Virus record (IMG/VR): IMGVR_UViG_3300005663_000044
Coordinates: 1-64,000 of that record
Length of the DNA: 64,000 nt
Origin: a virus
Strand: one strand, 5' to 3'
Under the pieces are notes generated by a model. That model was not told where the DNA came from. It worked only from the letters and a program-made list of their open reading frames with translations, and did not search any database. The translations under genes were made by a program, and so were the position numbers. Every line of letters starts with the position of its first letter. Within the stretch, counting starts at the first letter, position 1. Below, in pieces: positions 7,676 through 14,686 of the stretch.

Positions 7676-7912
7676 TCAGCCTGCGTGAAAATCTATTAGA
7701 ACAATCTCTTCAGTGCCGTCTGATGGTAGTAAGGAGCAAGAACTGGATGTAGGACTAAGCCAGAAGGCCGCTCCTTCGTCCCCACAGTCAGCAGCCGCCA
7801 TTTTTCGAGCTCGTGCGGCCGTGGCTGCTCGTATTACGAATCCGTGGACACAATCATACTCATAATTCGGGCTGTCCCGCTCCGGGATAAGATACCATAA
7901 TTGATTCTTCAA
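7676..7912 (-). CDS. Hypothetical protein, 78 aa
   Basis: TTG start with GGAGG 7 nt upstream. Sequence pattern HGFVIRAATAARARKMA, then CGDEGAAFWLSPTSSSC, occurs in a widespread family of small phage proteins of unknown function, as far as I can recall. Overlaps nothing; 2-nt gap to the wHTH gene. Confidence 0.65.
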   Translation of the reverse strand: MKNQLWYLIPERDSPNYEYDCVHGFVIRAATAARARKMAAADCGDEGAAFWLSPTSSSCSLLPSDGTEEIVLIDFHAG

Positions 7913-7914
7913 AT

Positions 7915-8085
7915 CTATGCCTCCTGTGTGTATGTCAAGAGTCCGTCGATAGACAGTTCTTCAAACGCCGCCCGAATCGCAGTCTTGGATGTACTAAGCA
8001 CGCGCGTGAGCTCCTCCATCACCAAGTTCTGCCCCTCGGGTTGCCCCATCAGATATGTATACAACTTGTAAGCGATAGGACTCAT
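7915..8085 (-). CDS. Small winged-helix DNA-binding protein
   Basis: 56 aa. MSPIAYKLYTYLMG, then LVMEELTRVLSTSKTAIRAAFEELSIDGLL is a textbook helix-turn-helix with recognition helix and wing, as in GntR/MarR-type regulators reduced to one domain. GGAGG site 10 nt upstream. Could regulate early genes, for instance at the iteron loci; that link is only inference. Confidence 0.65.
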   Translation of the reverse strand: MSPIAYKLYTYLMGQPEGQNLVMEELTRVLSTSKTAIRAAFEELSIDGLLTYTQEA

Positions 8086-8100
8086 TCGTCTCGTCCCTCC

Positions 8101-8286
8101 TTAGGACACTAGGCTACGCATCGCCGCCTGGAGCACCAGCCCCAGAGCTACCACCGGCAGCACGAGTGCGTAGAACGCAATGACTCTTGCCCACAGACTC
8201 CGGTACGTTTGGCAGATTCCCCGGACGATAAGCTTCACGCAGAGACCCACGAGCAGGAACCATACGACAACGTAGGCGACTATCAT
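8101..8286 (-). CDS. Small two-helix membrane protein
   Basis: 61 aa with two hydrophobic segments (IVAYVVVWFLLVGLCVKLIV and VIAFYALVLPVVALGLVL) around a short basic loop. ATG overlaps the preceding frame as TAATG. Function unknown. Confidence 0.65.
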   Translation of the reverse strand: MIVAYVVVWFLLVGLCVKLIVRGICQTYRSLWARVIAFYALVLPVVALGLVLQAAMRSLVS

Positions 8287-8387
8287 TACGCGGCCACTTC
8301 CTCAGGCAGAGCAGACAGGTCACATCCCGCTATCGCACCGACGTGCGCCGCGCGGGCCCCAGGGAGGGAGAGCGCGTCGTAGCTCAT
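8286..8387 (-). CDS. Possible 33-aa overlapping gene
   Basis: ATG behind GAGGATGAGG; begins MSYDALSLPGARAAHV. It overlaps the end of the preceding gene out of frame by 68 nt and ends TAATG into the membrane-protein gene. The start and stop signals are good but the overlap makes it uncertain. Confidence 0.4.
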   Translation of the reverse strand: MSYDALSLPGARAAHVGAIAGCDLSALPEEVAA

Positions 8388-8571
8388 CCTCATCCTCTAC
8401 TTCGGTTGCAACCCACTGGTCTTCGTCGTCGTCGGCTGCGGATTCCGTATCTTTGTCGACTACCTCCCCATCACCCGCCTGCACGGCTTCAAAGGCGTCC
8501 TCCTCATCTTCGGCCTCGACACGATAGGTGGTGATTAGTATCTCACGGTGAATGACATCATAAACTTTCAA
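8320..8571 (-). CDS. Acidic small protein, DpnD/PcfM-like
   Basis: 83 aa from TTG 8571 with GGAGG 6 nt upstream. The pattern HREILITTYRVEAEDEEDAF ... GEVVDKD resembles the DpnD/PcfM-like fold (one beta-strand pair and helix). The last 19 residues are unlike the rest and lie where a second frame begins. Confidence 0.55.
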   Translation of the reverse strand: MKVYDVIHREILITTYRVEAEDEEDAFEAVQAGDGEVVDKDTESAADDDEDQWVATEVEDEDELRRALPPWGPRGARRCDSGM

Positions 8572-8614
8572 TTGGTGCCTCCTCCTCTAGTATAACGCTT
8601 CCCCGTAGTGGTCG

Positions 8615-8764
8615 TTACTTCCTGATGGTGATGACTGCTCGCCGGCGCCAGCATTTCCCGGGCCCCTTGGTGCAGAGCCACAAGCCACGCTTGGGGTAAT
8701 AGCGACACACACGTTCAGTGAAGCAGCCCTCACATCGGTGGAACTCTTCTTCACTGTCGTTCAT
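8615..8764 (-). CDS. 49-aa Cys-rich protein
   Basis: Starts inside the previous stop (ATGA). Cysteines at CEGC, then VCRYY, WLCTKG and KCW, with a basic tail. Probable small zinc protein of unknown role. Confidence 0.6.
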   Translation of the reverse strand: MNDSEEEFHRCEGCFTERVCRYYPKRGLWLCTKGPGKCWRRRAVITIRK

Positions 8765-8940
8765 TTGGTATTGGCCCCCTCCTCCTCAGCACTAGGTACC
8801 CATACCCATGCTTGAACGTAGGCCCCGGGATTGATATCGGGGTGGTCACCGCGAACGACATCGGCGTTGTCGTCAATCTCGACTTCGCCATCCTCTTGCC
8901 AGAGCTCTATTGCCTTTGCTTTGTATTCTTCATTAGTCAT
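8761..8940 (-). CDS. 59-aa acidic hypothetical protein
   Basis: Begins MTNEEYKAKAIELWQ, continues EIDDNADVVRGDHPD and GAYVQAWVWVP. This DNA-damage-unrelated small family appears in many phages, as I recall, without known function. ATGA overlap at both ends shows it is part of the operon; GGAGG upstream. Confidence 0.7.
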   Translation of the reverse strand: MTNEEYKAKAIELWQEDGEVEIDDNADVVRGDHPDINPGAYVQAWVWVPSAEEEGANTK

Positions 8941-9392
8941 TGGATTCCTCCTTCATAGGCCGTACACAATGAGCATGGCTTATTAAATGGGGGCTGATTC
9001 AACCCCGACTGGTTGTGGCAGGGGTAGATACTTGTCCAGGTACAGGCTACTACACCCTGTCTCTGTTTTGCACACCGCTCACAGTATGCCTTCTTCTCCT
9101 CCCTGTTCATAAACTCAGCCTCGCCCGGGCATTCACGCATCGAGCATCCACCATGCCCTGCCTTCGACTTCGCTACAAAGGCAAGACGGTCGAAGACGAC
9201 CACCTGTATTACTCGGCGTGGGGGGTCACTATGCCCGTGACAGCGGAACAGATGATATGTCGGCGCCGTCTGACAGAAGCCCCCATATCTTACAATTGGG
9301 GGCCCATTGTGGTTATGAATGATATCCAGCGGCCGGTTATTGGTATGAGTCCAACCCCCTCGCTGTCGGGGGTTCTTAGTAGGCCAAGGCAT
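8937..9392 (-). CDS. Hypothetical Cys/His-rich protein
   Basis: 151 aa. The C-terminal half contains CSMRECPG, CERC, CTW, CHN and CSLC, so likely binds zinc; the N-terminal half is His- and Pro-rich. GAGGAA ribosome site. Its stop overlaps the next ATG. Family not recognised. Confidence 0.55.
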   Translation of the reverse strand: MPWPTKNPRQRGGWTHTNNRPLDIIHNHNGPPIVRYGGFCQTAPTYHLFRCHGHSDPPRRVIQVVVFDRLAFVAKSKAGHGGCSMRECPGEAEFMNREEKKAYCERCAKQRQGVVACTWTSIYPCHNQSGLNQPPFNKPCSLCTAYEGGIQ

Positions 9393-9455
9393 AGACTATT
9401 CCTCTTCCTTCTTTTCAATTTCCAGGACTTGTTCCCATCTTAGGGGTCTCCTGGG

Positions 9456-9671
9456 TTACGCTGGCAGTTCTAGGCGAGTGATACGTGCTCGTATTGCCTC
9501 TCGGTTGTGCCTCGCATCTATAAAGCCGTCTTCGGCCTGAGCTCGCACCTTGGCTATGTCCTTAGCCAATGCCGATACCTCCTGCTCCATCTTGCGGCGG
9601 TCGCGGTCGTGCTCGTAGCGTAGGTTCTCTATTTCGGTGTCGATGTGGGTCTGACAATTAGTGCATTGCAT
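9456..9671 (-). CDS. CxxC plus coiled-coil protein
   Basis: 71 aa. MQCTNCQTH gives one metal half-site, followed by a long charged helix (residues 12-65) with heptad-like spacing. Could dimerise and share one zinc. GGAGG upstream. Confidence 0.65.
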   Translation of the reverse strand: MQCTNCQTHIDTEIENLRYEHDRDRRKMEQEVSALAKDIAKVRAQAEDGFIDARHNREAIRARITRLELPA

Positions 9672-9695
9672 AGTATTTCCTCCTTACCCGCCGGG

Positions 9696-9890
9696 CTAGG
9701 CCATAATAATTTTGACCCTCTCCTCTGGTGTTATCTTCTCACTACTGCAGACGACATCAGTGATTAGTTGTGTAGCGGTCGTCAGCTTCTCGATGAATGT
9801 GTGTTGTCTACCATGTTTGAGTGCTGACGCCGCGGATTGGAGTGCTTCTGCTGCTCGCTGCATCCGGTCAATGGTTCCTCCGGTCTTCAT
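9696..9890 (-). CDS. Hypothetical helical protein, 64 aa
   Basis: Alanine-rich helix (RMQRAAEALQSAASALK) followed by a second helix. No family recognised; third gene in a run of similar-sized frames. Confidence 0.6.
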   Translation of the reverse strand: MKTGGTIDRMQRAAEALQSAASALKHGRQHTFIEKLTTATQLITDVVCSSEKITPEERVKIIMA

Positions 9891-9892
9891 GG

Positions 9893-10135
9893 TTACCCCT
9901 CCCCTGCGATTTCAATCTGATGAATGAAATCCTCGATATCAGCGCGAATGGTTTCAAGAGAGCGGATTATTTCGTCGCTTGATGTTGCACTAACCACCAC
10001 AACCACATCGACACCGGCACCTTCGAGAGCTTCTGTGATGATAGCCTTGGTCAAGGGGTCAGCCCCAGACCCCGCTGGTAGGGCGGTGGCCCTGACCCAA
10101 AGGTTGTCTAGTTCTGCTCGTGTGAAATTCCTCAT
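9893..10135 (-). CDS. Hypothetical protein, 80 aa
   Basis: Begins MRNFTRAELDNLWVRA, with VDVVVVVSATSSDEI in the middle and an acidic helix at the end. Two nt from the next gene. No family recognised. Confidence 0.6.
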   Translation of the reverse strand: MRNFTRAELDNLWVRATALPAGSGADPLTKAIITEALEGAGVDVVVVVSATSSDEIIRSLETIRADIEDFIHQIEIAGEG

Positions 10136-10149
10136 GATTCTCGCTCCTT

Positions 10150-10506
10150 CTAGTACGCCCTAATAAAGTACGGTTCTCCGTTGAACGTCACTTCTGTGTA
10201 GTCGTGCTTTAGGTCATCGGCCCACCCATCCCAGTCAATGTAGTCGTCCAGCGGATTGTGACTATCCCGAGTTGTATAGCCCTTCTCGCCAGCGAGCTCC
10301 TGGGCGTAGTCTGTGAAACGATACTCGGGAAGCATTGTTGACTCGTTTTCCGCGTACTCGCTCAGTGTCTCGGTGGGAAGCTGGCCCTGTAGGTCAAGTA
10401 GCATTTCCAACCGCGCCGCGTCTTCTTCGCTCAGCGCGTCGGTATTTTTCATGTCCACCAGGTCGTATAGCTCTTGGGCCAGGTCTCTCAAGTCTAGGTA
10501 GTCCAT
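10150..10506 (-). CDS. ArdA-like / acidic DNA-mimic candidate
   Basis: 118 aa from ATG 10506 (AGGAGG 8 nt upstream). Very acidic. The C-terminal FTDYAQELAGEKG ... YIDWDGWADDLKHDYTEV block resembles the conserved part of ArdA-type antirestriction proteins, which mimic DNA to inhibit type I restriction enzymes. The protein is shorter than ArdA (about 165-180 aa), so only that segment can be compared. Confidence 0.5.
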   Translation of the reverse strand: MDYLDLRDLAQELYDLVDMKNTDALSEEDAARLEMLLDLQGQLPTETLSEYAENESTMLPEYRFTDYAQELAGEKGYTTRDSHNPLDDYIDWDGWADDLKHDYTEVTFNGEPYFIRAY

Positions 10507-10521
10507 AATTAACACCTCCTT

Positions 10522-10692
10522 CTAGTTCACATAGTCCAAAATGATATGTCCCGTCAATATGATTAACGTTGCCGCTGTCCAGGCCAGGTCTTTCGGGTGT
10601 CGTGCTGTGAGCGCAACCGCGCGTACATCCATGATGAGATGAGCAGCGAGGAACACACCGGCCAGCACGACGAGTCCACTAGCCCACGACAT
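10522..10692 (-). CDS. Small two-helix membrane protein
   Basis: 56 aa from ATG 10692 (GGAGG 8 nt upstream); the frame is open further but overlaps the gene before. Two hydrophobic segments (SGLVVLAGVFLAAHLIM and TAATLIILTGHIILDYV). Unknown function. Confidence 0.6.
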   Translation of the reverse strand: MSWASGLVVLAGVFLAAHLIMDVRAVALTARHPKDLAWTAATLIILTGHIILDYVN

Positions 10693-10888
10693 TAGTAGAT
10701 GCCTCCGTCGATTGGCAACATACACAGGTCTGACAAGGACAACACGGGCCGGCCAAACGAGACCGACTACCCGGGATATGTCCACAGTAGAAGCAACGCC
10801 CCGTCGATGGTGAGACCGAGAGTTGCTGGTAGCTGTCCGGTGGCTCCATGTGGATGCCTGTCACTTTGTTCTCGACAAAGTGCATCAT
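10679..10888 (-). CDS. Cys-rich zinc-binding-like protein
   Basis: 69 aa; CFYCGH, then CCPCQTCVCC is an unusually dense cysteine cluster, compatible with a two-zinc fold. Starts ATGATG inside the stop of the gene before. Confidence 0.65.
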   Translation of the reverse strand: MMHFVENKVTGIHMEPPDSYQQLSVSPSTGRCFYCGHIPGSRSRLAGPCCPCQTCVCCQSTEASTNVVG

Positions 10889-11085
10889 AGGGGTCTCATT
10901 CGCTCAAGAACAGCCGTACCGTTGCCAAAATCTGAGAGTGTTTCGAGAGCGTTCTCAAACTCCTCATCAGTAAAGTTCTCCACTTCCCTGTAAATCTTGT
11001 ACACTTCTCGTCCGGAGAAGTCGGCTAATACACGGGTGATAAACCGTGCTGCCTCCTCCACCTCTCGTATCTGGTCACTCATCAT
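10885..11085 (-). CDS. Hypothetical helical protein, 66 aa
   Basis: Charged helices throughout (IREVEEAARFITRVLADF, NFTDEEFENALETLSDF). No family recognised. Stop overlaps the next start. Confidence 0.6.
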   Translation of the reverse strand: MMSDQIREVEEAARFITRVLADFSGREVYKIYREVENFTDEEFENALETLSDFGNGTAVLERMRPL

Positions 11086-11098
11086 GGCTTACACCTTT

Positions 11099-11413
11099 CT
11101 ACTTGACGCCGAAGGCAGTCAGAATGTGCTCTCGTTCGAGTTCTCTGACGGCCTTATGGTATGTCTCTTTTCCTATCTGGCGGTTTCTGCAGCGGAGGTA
11201 TAGAACCTTCCACTCCTCATCGAACCGCTCGATTGTTCCAGTAACGCTCCCTATAAACCAGTCCAAATCGAGCTTGGCCCGTTGTGCCTTTATCACATTG
11301 GCCCGCGTCACTTCGGCCCCATTGGGGAAGACCCGAGTGAATTGCTCAACCTCCTCTTCGCAAGCCTTCTTGTTCCTTAGGTATTGAGCAGTGATTTTCT
11401 TTGGTAGTCGCAT
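11099..11413 (-). CDS. Hypothetical protein, 104 aa
   Basis: Start chosen at ATG 11413 after AGGAG. Pattern LPKKITAQYLRNKKACEEE, FPNGAEVTRANVIKAQ, LDLDWFI resembles a small phage protein family of unknown function. Confidence 0.65.
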   Translation of the reverse strand: MRLPKKITAQYLRNKKACEEEVEQFTRVFPNGAEVTRANVIKAQRAKLDLDWFIGSVTGTIERFDEEWKVLYLRCRNRQIGKETYHKAVRELEREHILTAFGVK

Positions 11414-11472
11414 GTGCTTCTCCTTTCTAGGCTGCACCTCAATGCACCCCAATGGTACTGTTTTTGTAGTTT

Positions 11473-11763
11473 TTATTCCTCCATTAGAAACGATTCAAGG
11501 AAGGCGTCCAAGTGCCATTCCTGTACACAGGCCCACACTGGCGCCCACGACCCGCCCTTGTAGAGCATCCCTTCTGGTAGGGTGATGGCGTCGTCCCATC
11601 CCCACTCTCCTTGAGTCTCAATGATGTGCTTGGCTATCGGTAATACCTCATTGGGGAGGGGTGGGTAATGGTTGGTCTGCAAGTGGTAGGAGAGAGCGCG
11701 GTCTAGTGAGACGCTGCCATCCGCTACCGCTTCAGCCATGCCTACTGCTTGTGTGTTACCCAT
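11473..11763 (-). CDS. Hypothetical protein, MGNTQ start (copy 1)
   Basis: 96 aa from ATG 11763 after GGAGG. C-terminal half is rich in Trp. Its ribosome site and first five codons are nearly identical to those of the next gene upstream (11,914), a short local duplication. Confidence 0.6.
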   Translation of the reverse strand: MGNTQAVGMAEAVADGSVSLDRALSYHLQTNHYPPLPNEVLPIAKHIIETQGEWGWDDAITLPEGMLYKGGSWAPVWACVQEWHLDAFLESFLMEE

Positions 11764-11914
11764 TGTCGGATTCCTCCCGTACCTTCCGCGCATACAGATA
11801 CTCCGCTACACGAGCGGTCTCGTCTGCATCGAGGAGTGAAGCAAAGTCACTAATCCGCCATGAAATCCGCTCTAGGATGTTCGCGGCGAGCCGCCTTGTT
11901 TGTGTGTTACCCAT
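11756..11914 (-). CDS. Hypothetical protein, MGNTQ start (copy 2)
   Basis: 52 aa from ATG 11914 after GGAGG. Helical, basic N-terminus (TRRLAANILERI). Overlaps the downstream gene start by 8 nt. Confidence 0.55.
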   Translation of the reverse strand: MGNTQTRRLAANILERISWRISDFASLLDADETARVAEYLYARKVREESDNG

Positions 11915-12170
11915 CCTTGTATTCCTCCAGTCCGAGCTCTGCGGGTGTACAGCCGACAAGGAAATGCAGACCTCTATTATCACATTTGGCCCATGTCCCT
12001 TTCAATCCAAAGCGGTGGGCTGTCTCTTCGTCGTCGCCACCCATATCCATTTGGTCGCACCGTTCGACAAACCGCGCCCCTTTCGGTAGTACCAATCCAT
12101 CGAAACACGACGGCTGTGCTGGGTCGTGAATACCCCGACAGGGGTGGTCTGCTGCTTCGTTCTGGTTCAT
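11907..12170 (-). CDS. Hypothetical protein, 87 aa
   Basis: Contains CFDGLVLPKGARFVERCDQM and a C-terminal HFLVGCTPAELG. The FDGLVLP..ARFVERCD pattern occurs in a phage family of unknown function, as far as I recall. Probably metal-binding. Confidence 0.6.
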   Translation of the reverse strand: MNQNEAADHPCRGIHDPAQPSCFDGLVLPKGARFVERCDQMDMGGDDEETAHRFGLKGTWAKCDNRGLHFLVGCTPAELGLEEYKDG

Positions 12171-12180
12171 TTCACTCCTC

Positions 12181-12492
12181 CTAGGGCTCGTAATCTTCGA
12201 GCAAGGACTTGGCTATCTCGTACCAGTTCACAGAGCCGAGTGCGGTCATAAGCAGGTCGCCGGCAAATCCCTCAAGGTCTGGTACAGCCTCTTCGTGCTC
12301 ATCCTTGAGCGCAGTGGCCAGATTGTGGACGGCCATACGTTCGCTTGTGGTGTACTGGTCTCCTTTGGCGTCCTTGGCTATCTCCTCCGTGCGTTCTTTC
12401 CAGTAGTTGTAAGACGGTTCCTCGTTGTCCATCCAGAGCTTCACTGCCCAGGTTTCGTAGTTTGTCCAACCTTCGTATTTTACCTCTGCCAT
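12181..12492 (-). CDS. WTNYETW-family phage protein (DUF7249-like)
   Basis: 103 aa; the N-terminal YEGWTNYETWAVKLWMDNEE is the signature of a common phage family of unknown function. Acidic and helical. GGAGGAGAC upstream. Confidence 0.7.
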   Translation of the reverse strand: MAEVKYEGWTNYETWAVKLWMDNEEPSYNYWKERTEEIAKDAKGDQYTTSERMAVHNLATALKDEHEEAVPDLEGFAGDLLMTALGSVNWYEIAKSLLEDYEP

Positions 12493-12503
12493 TGTGTCTC
12501 CTC

Positions 12504-12698
12504 CTAGCTGCGACGGTAAGCGTTCAGCCCAATCGTCAGCCCGTCAACACCAGGCACTTGCAGGTTGCCCCGTGTGGTTGCTACGATGGTGCTCTTACCG
12601 GATGTTGAACGTCCGTGCTCCTCGCTGGTGTCTATGGTCAGTACCAGCTTCTTGTCCTTGACTGTCACTTCGATGTTTGTTCCAAGTAGCGTTGCCAT
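12504..12698 (-). CDS. Hypothetical beta-rich protein, 64 aa
   Basis: ATG 12698 with GGAGG upstream. Short beta strands (NIEVTVKDKKLVLTIDTS, LQVPGVDGLTIGLNAY) with a GRSTSGKSTI loop that looks like, but is too short to be, a P-loop ATPase. Reminiscent of small phage proteins of unknown role. Confidence 0.6.
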   Translation of the reverse strand: MATLLGTNIEVTVKDKKLVLTIDTSEEHGRSTSGKSTIVATTRGNLQVPGVDGLTIGLNAYRRS

Positions 12699-12712
12699 TT
12701 GTCTCACCTCCT

Positions 12713-12732
12713 CTCTACTAGTAGTATCGACC
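12713..12732. repeat. 20-bp dispersed repeat, copy 1
   Basis: CTCTACTAGTAGTATCGACC just upstream of the gene at 12,698; an identical copy lies at 16,426-16,445 upstream of the gene at 16,394. Contains the palindrome ACTAGT. On the minus strand it holds a GATACT that could be a -10 element. Confidence 0.7.
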
Positions 12733-12753
12733 TATTCCGTAGAATCTGAACCT

Positions 12754-12999
12754 CTAGCCCTCGCGTTCCTCGCTGTTGAGTTTGGCCTCTACCTCTAGCT
12801 CTTTCTCCTCCCCCGCCCGTTCCGCCCGATGACGGACTCGCAGGCGTAGTGTACAATGGCCGTAGTCACACTGTCGGCCGGCCCGCATGTTATGAATGGC
12901 GGCACCGTGCCGGTCGCAGAATACCCCCTCTTTCTCAGAGTAGGTAGCTACATCCGTACATACGGTTTTACCTAGGCTACATTCTCGTTTTGGGGTCAT
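12754..12999 (-). CDS. Cys/His-containing small protein
   Basis: 81 aa; ECSLGKTVC, FCDRHGAAIH, QCDYGHC form a plausible zinc site, followed by a charged helical tail. Unknown function. Confidence 0.6.
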   Translation of the reverse strand: MTPKRECSLGKTVCTDVATYSEKEGVFCDRHGAAIHNMRAGRQCDYGHCTLRLRVRHRAERAGEEKELEVEAKLNSEEREG

Positions 13000-13001
13000 T
13001 C

Positions 13002-13136
13002 CTATTCCTCCTTTGGTCGTAGCACCAGTGACACTGCCCAGAGACTAATGACTGTGAACAGCATGATGCCTGCGGGTGCATCGAGCACTGCAAAGACGAT
13101 GGCTACGAAAAACACTGCGTGTAACAGAATCGGCAT
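13002..13136 (-). CDS. 44-aa two-helix membrane protein
   Basis: Begins MPILLHAVFFVAIVFAVL, second segment IMLFTVISLWAVSLVL; ribosome site GGAGGAG lies inside the preceding 14-codon frame. Unknown function. Confidence 0.6.
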   Translation of the reverse strand: MPILLHAVFFVAIVFAVLDAPAGIMLFTVISLWAVSLVLRPKEE

Positions 13137-13139
13137 GGT

Positions 13140-13184
13140 CTACTCCTCCGTCACTAGCGGGCTGGGCTTAGGGTAAGGGGTCAT
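13140..13184 (-). CDS. 14-aa coupling frame
   Basis: AAGGAGA site, then 14 codons (begins MTPYPKPSPLVTEE); start overlaps the stop of the gene before as ATGA. Possibly only couples translation of the membrane protein. Confidence 0.3.
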   Translation of the reverse strand: MTPYPKPSPLVTEE

Positions 13185-13291
13185 GGAAACATCTCCTTAT
13201 CCCCATTAAGTGCAACAAAGCCACATTGATGACATTGAATCTTGTCGTGCCGAATACGAATGAAGTCGCTTTTTCTACAGGGATGCTTCAC
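13181..13291 (-). CDS. 36-aa CxxC protein
   Basis: GTG start with GAGGAA upstream; contains IQCHQCGFVAL after a basic N-terminus (MKHPCRKSDF). Single-ribbon-like zinc candidate. Confidence 0.5.
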   Translation of the reverse strand: MKHPCRKSDFIRIRHDKIQCHQCGFVALNGDKEMFP

Positions 13292-13325
13292 GGCTCTGTT
13301 CCTCTAAGCGTTCGTTTTCCATCAT
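13275..13325 (-). CDS. 16-aa coupling frame
   Basis: Begins MMENERLEEQ, overlapping the previous stop as ATGA. Overlaps the next gene's start. Very short and uncertain. Confidence 0.25.
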   Translation of the reverse strand: MMENERLEEQSREASL

Positions 13326-13516
13326 TTGGCGTCCTCCTCAGAGTCTACTGCCCTAAAGAGGTCAATATCCTCCAACTGGCCCGGGCAGATAGGGCCTTGC
13401 TCTATCCTGGCGCTATCCGTCCTAGCTACTAAGAATAGGACGTGCTTGAATTCTGGTTCCCAACAGAGGGCACATATGAGATTTCTGTGAAGAGTGTGAC
13501 AGACACGTTCGTGCAT
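13322..13516 (-). CDS. 64-aa CxxC protein
   Basis: ATG 13516 with AGGAA upstream; LICALCWEPEFKHVLFLV gives one cysteine pair. The frame is open upstream, but there it runs through the tRNA-like element, so the internal ATG is the likely start. Acidic C-terminus. Confidence 0.55.
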   Translation of the reverse strand: MHERVCHTLHRNLICALCWEPEFKHVLFLVARTDSARIEQGPICPGQLEDIDLFRAVDSEEDAK

Positions 13517-13537
13517 GTTCCTTTCCTTTCTAGTATG

Positions 13538-13610
13538 TGGTGGAGGCGGTCGGAGTCGAACCGACGTGAGTAGCCCGCTGGATACCACGGCTACCCTGAA
13601 CGGCGCCCCC
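13538..13610 (-). tRNA. tRNA-like element, non-canonical fold
   Basis: On the minus strand a 7-bp acceptor stem (GGGGGCG with CGCCTCC, one G-U pair), a perfect T-arm (GTCGG, loop TTCGACT, CCGAC), discriminator A and an encoded CCA are present. The 36 nt between them do not make a standard D-arm plus anticodon arm: instead GGGTAGCC pairs with GGGCTACTC as one long hairpin, and position 8 is C rather than U. No confident anticodon can be named. Degenerate tRNA or a structural mimic. Confidence 0.45.
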
Positions 13611-13615
13611 ATTCT

Positions 13616-14299
13616 CTACTTTTCTCTTAGAGCCGTGTGTGGCTCAACATGGCCGCGTTGGGCATCCCATAGGCACCATTGAACGGCGAACGGCGGCGCG
13701 TCGAACCCCTTAGCCAACGCTAGCAATTCATTCTCGCACCGTTCATAGTCTACTCGTTTGATATCCTTCGGTGCAAAGCCCAGCAGCAGCCGTGCCATAT
13801 GCCGGTCGATGCACAGTACCTCACTCTCCAACGGATTAGCGAGACATACAGCGAATGATGCTTTTGTCCTAGCCAATCCGCGGATGGTCATAAGCCTATC
13901 CCGCCAGCCAATGGAGCCATCCCCGTTAGGCATAAATGGGTAGGCATCACGCTTCCAATCCGTTTGGAAGTCCAACAGAAAGCGGGCCTTTTGGCCGGCG
14001 AATTGTACCACACTGCCACCGGCCTTTACCCGAGCGAGCCAATCGGTCAACGTTCGCCAGCGTACGGGCAAGCGCCCGTTGTTGTGTAGCCGTTGGTAGG
14101 CTAACTCATTCGCCTCAAAAGCGGTATGCACACTGAGGATAGCGAATACGATGCGCCAGAACACCACATCCTCTGTAATAGGGTTCGCCATATCCTCAAC
14201 ATACCCCCGATACTTAGCAAGTGTTCGGTCGAGGGCTTCCGGTATTGAATCGCGTCCTTGCAGTTTGACGGCGCCCTCAAATCCTAGTTGTAGGGCCAT
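13616..14299 (-). CDS. HhH-GPD DNA glycosylase-like protein
   Basis: 227 aa. The segment LMTIRGLARTKASFAVCLAN matches the helix-hairpin-helix of EndoIII/AGOG-type base-excision glycosylases with a Lys in the expected catalytic zone, followed by LCIDRHMARLLLG, matching the conserved Asp motif (VDTHVxR in EndoIII). No C-terminal iron-sulfur cysteine cluster is seen. It would remove damaged or modified bases. AAGGAG ribosome site. The glycosylase assignment rests on these two motifs. Confidence 0.6.
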   Translation of the reverse strand: MALQLGFEGAVKLQGRDSIPEALDRTLAKYRGYVEDMANPITEDVVFWRIVFAILSVHTAFEANELAYQRLHNNGRLPVRWRTLTDWLARVKAGGSVVQFAGQKARFLLDFQTDWKRDAYPFMPNGDGSIGWRDRLMTIRGLARTKASFAVCLANPLESEVLCIDRHMARLLLGFAPKDIKRVDYERCENELLALAKGFDAPPFAVQWCLWDAQRGHVEPHTALREK

Positions 14300-14309
14300 A
14301 TGTCACTCC

Positions 14310-14663
14310 TTACTGTATTGGCTGTCCCTCTAGTTTTGTCACGCTAAGGTATACGGCCCGCTGGCCTAGCCGTCGTGCAACCTCTTGGCGCAATAGGTAC
14401 GGGTGAAAATCGGCTTTGGTGCTATCTATGGCTATTGTGTACACCCTCACCGATTCAAACTCTACATGAGTACCGCTATCCCAAGCGCCGCGCCCTTCAG
14501 TGACGGTGAAGCCACCGAACGCTTTGACCAAATTTACCTCTAGCGCCCGCAGTTGTGCCTGATATTCTTTTTCGGTGATGTACTGAAGTTGGCCCTTCCC
14601 TTTGAACGGGCTGTACTGGTCTGGATGTGTGGGTATGACAAGTCGTGCTTCTACCCATCCCAT
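14310..14663 (-). CDS. DUF3574-like hypothetical protein
   Basis: 117 aa. The segment FGGFTVTEGRGAWDSG followed by FESVRVYTIAI resembles the GGxTxxxGxGxW pattern of DUF3574 proteins, a family without known function. Ten nt from the glycosylase gene. Confidence 0.5.
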   Translation of the reverse strand: MGWVEARLVIPTHPDQYSPFKGKGQLQYITEKEYQAQLRALEVNLVKAFGGFTVTEGRGAWDSGTHVEFESVRVYTIAIDSTKADFHPYLLRQEVARRLGQRAVYLSVTKLEGQPIQ

Positions 14664-14686
14664 GTGCTATTCCTCCTTGCAGTATT

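Noticed and set aside
8114-8323. 69-codon frame over the membrane protein gene at 8,101
   Set aside because: Arg/Gly-rich shadow frame; the accepted frame has clear hydrophobic helices.
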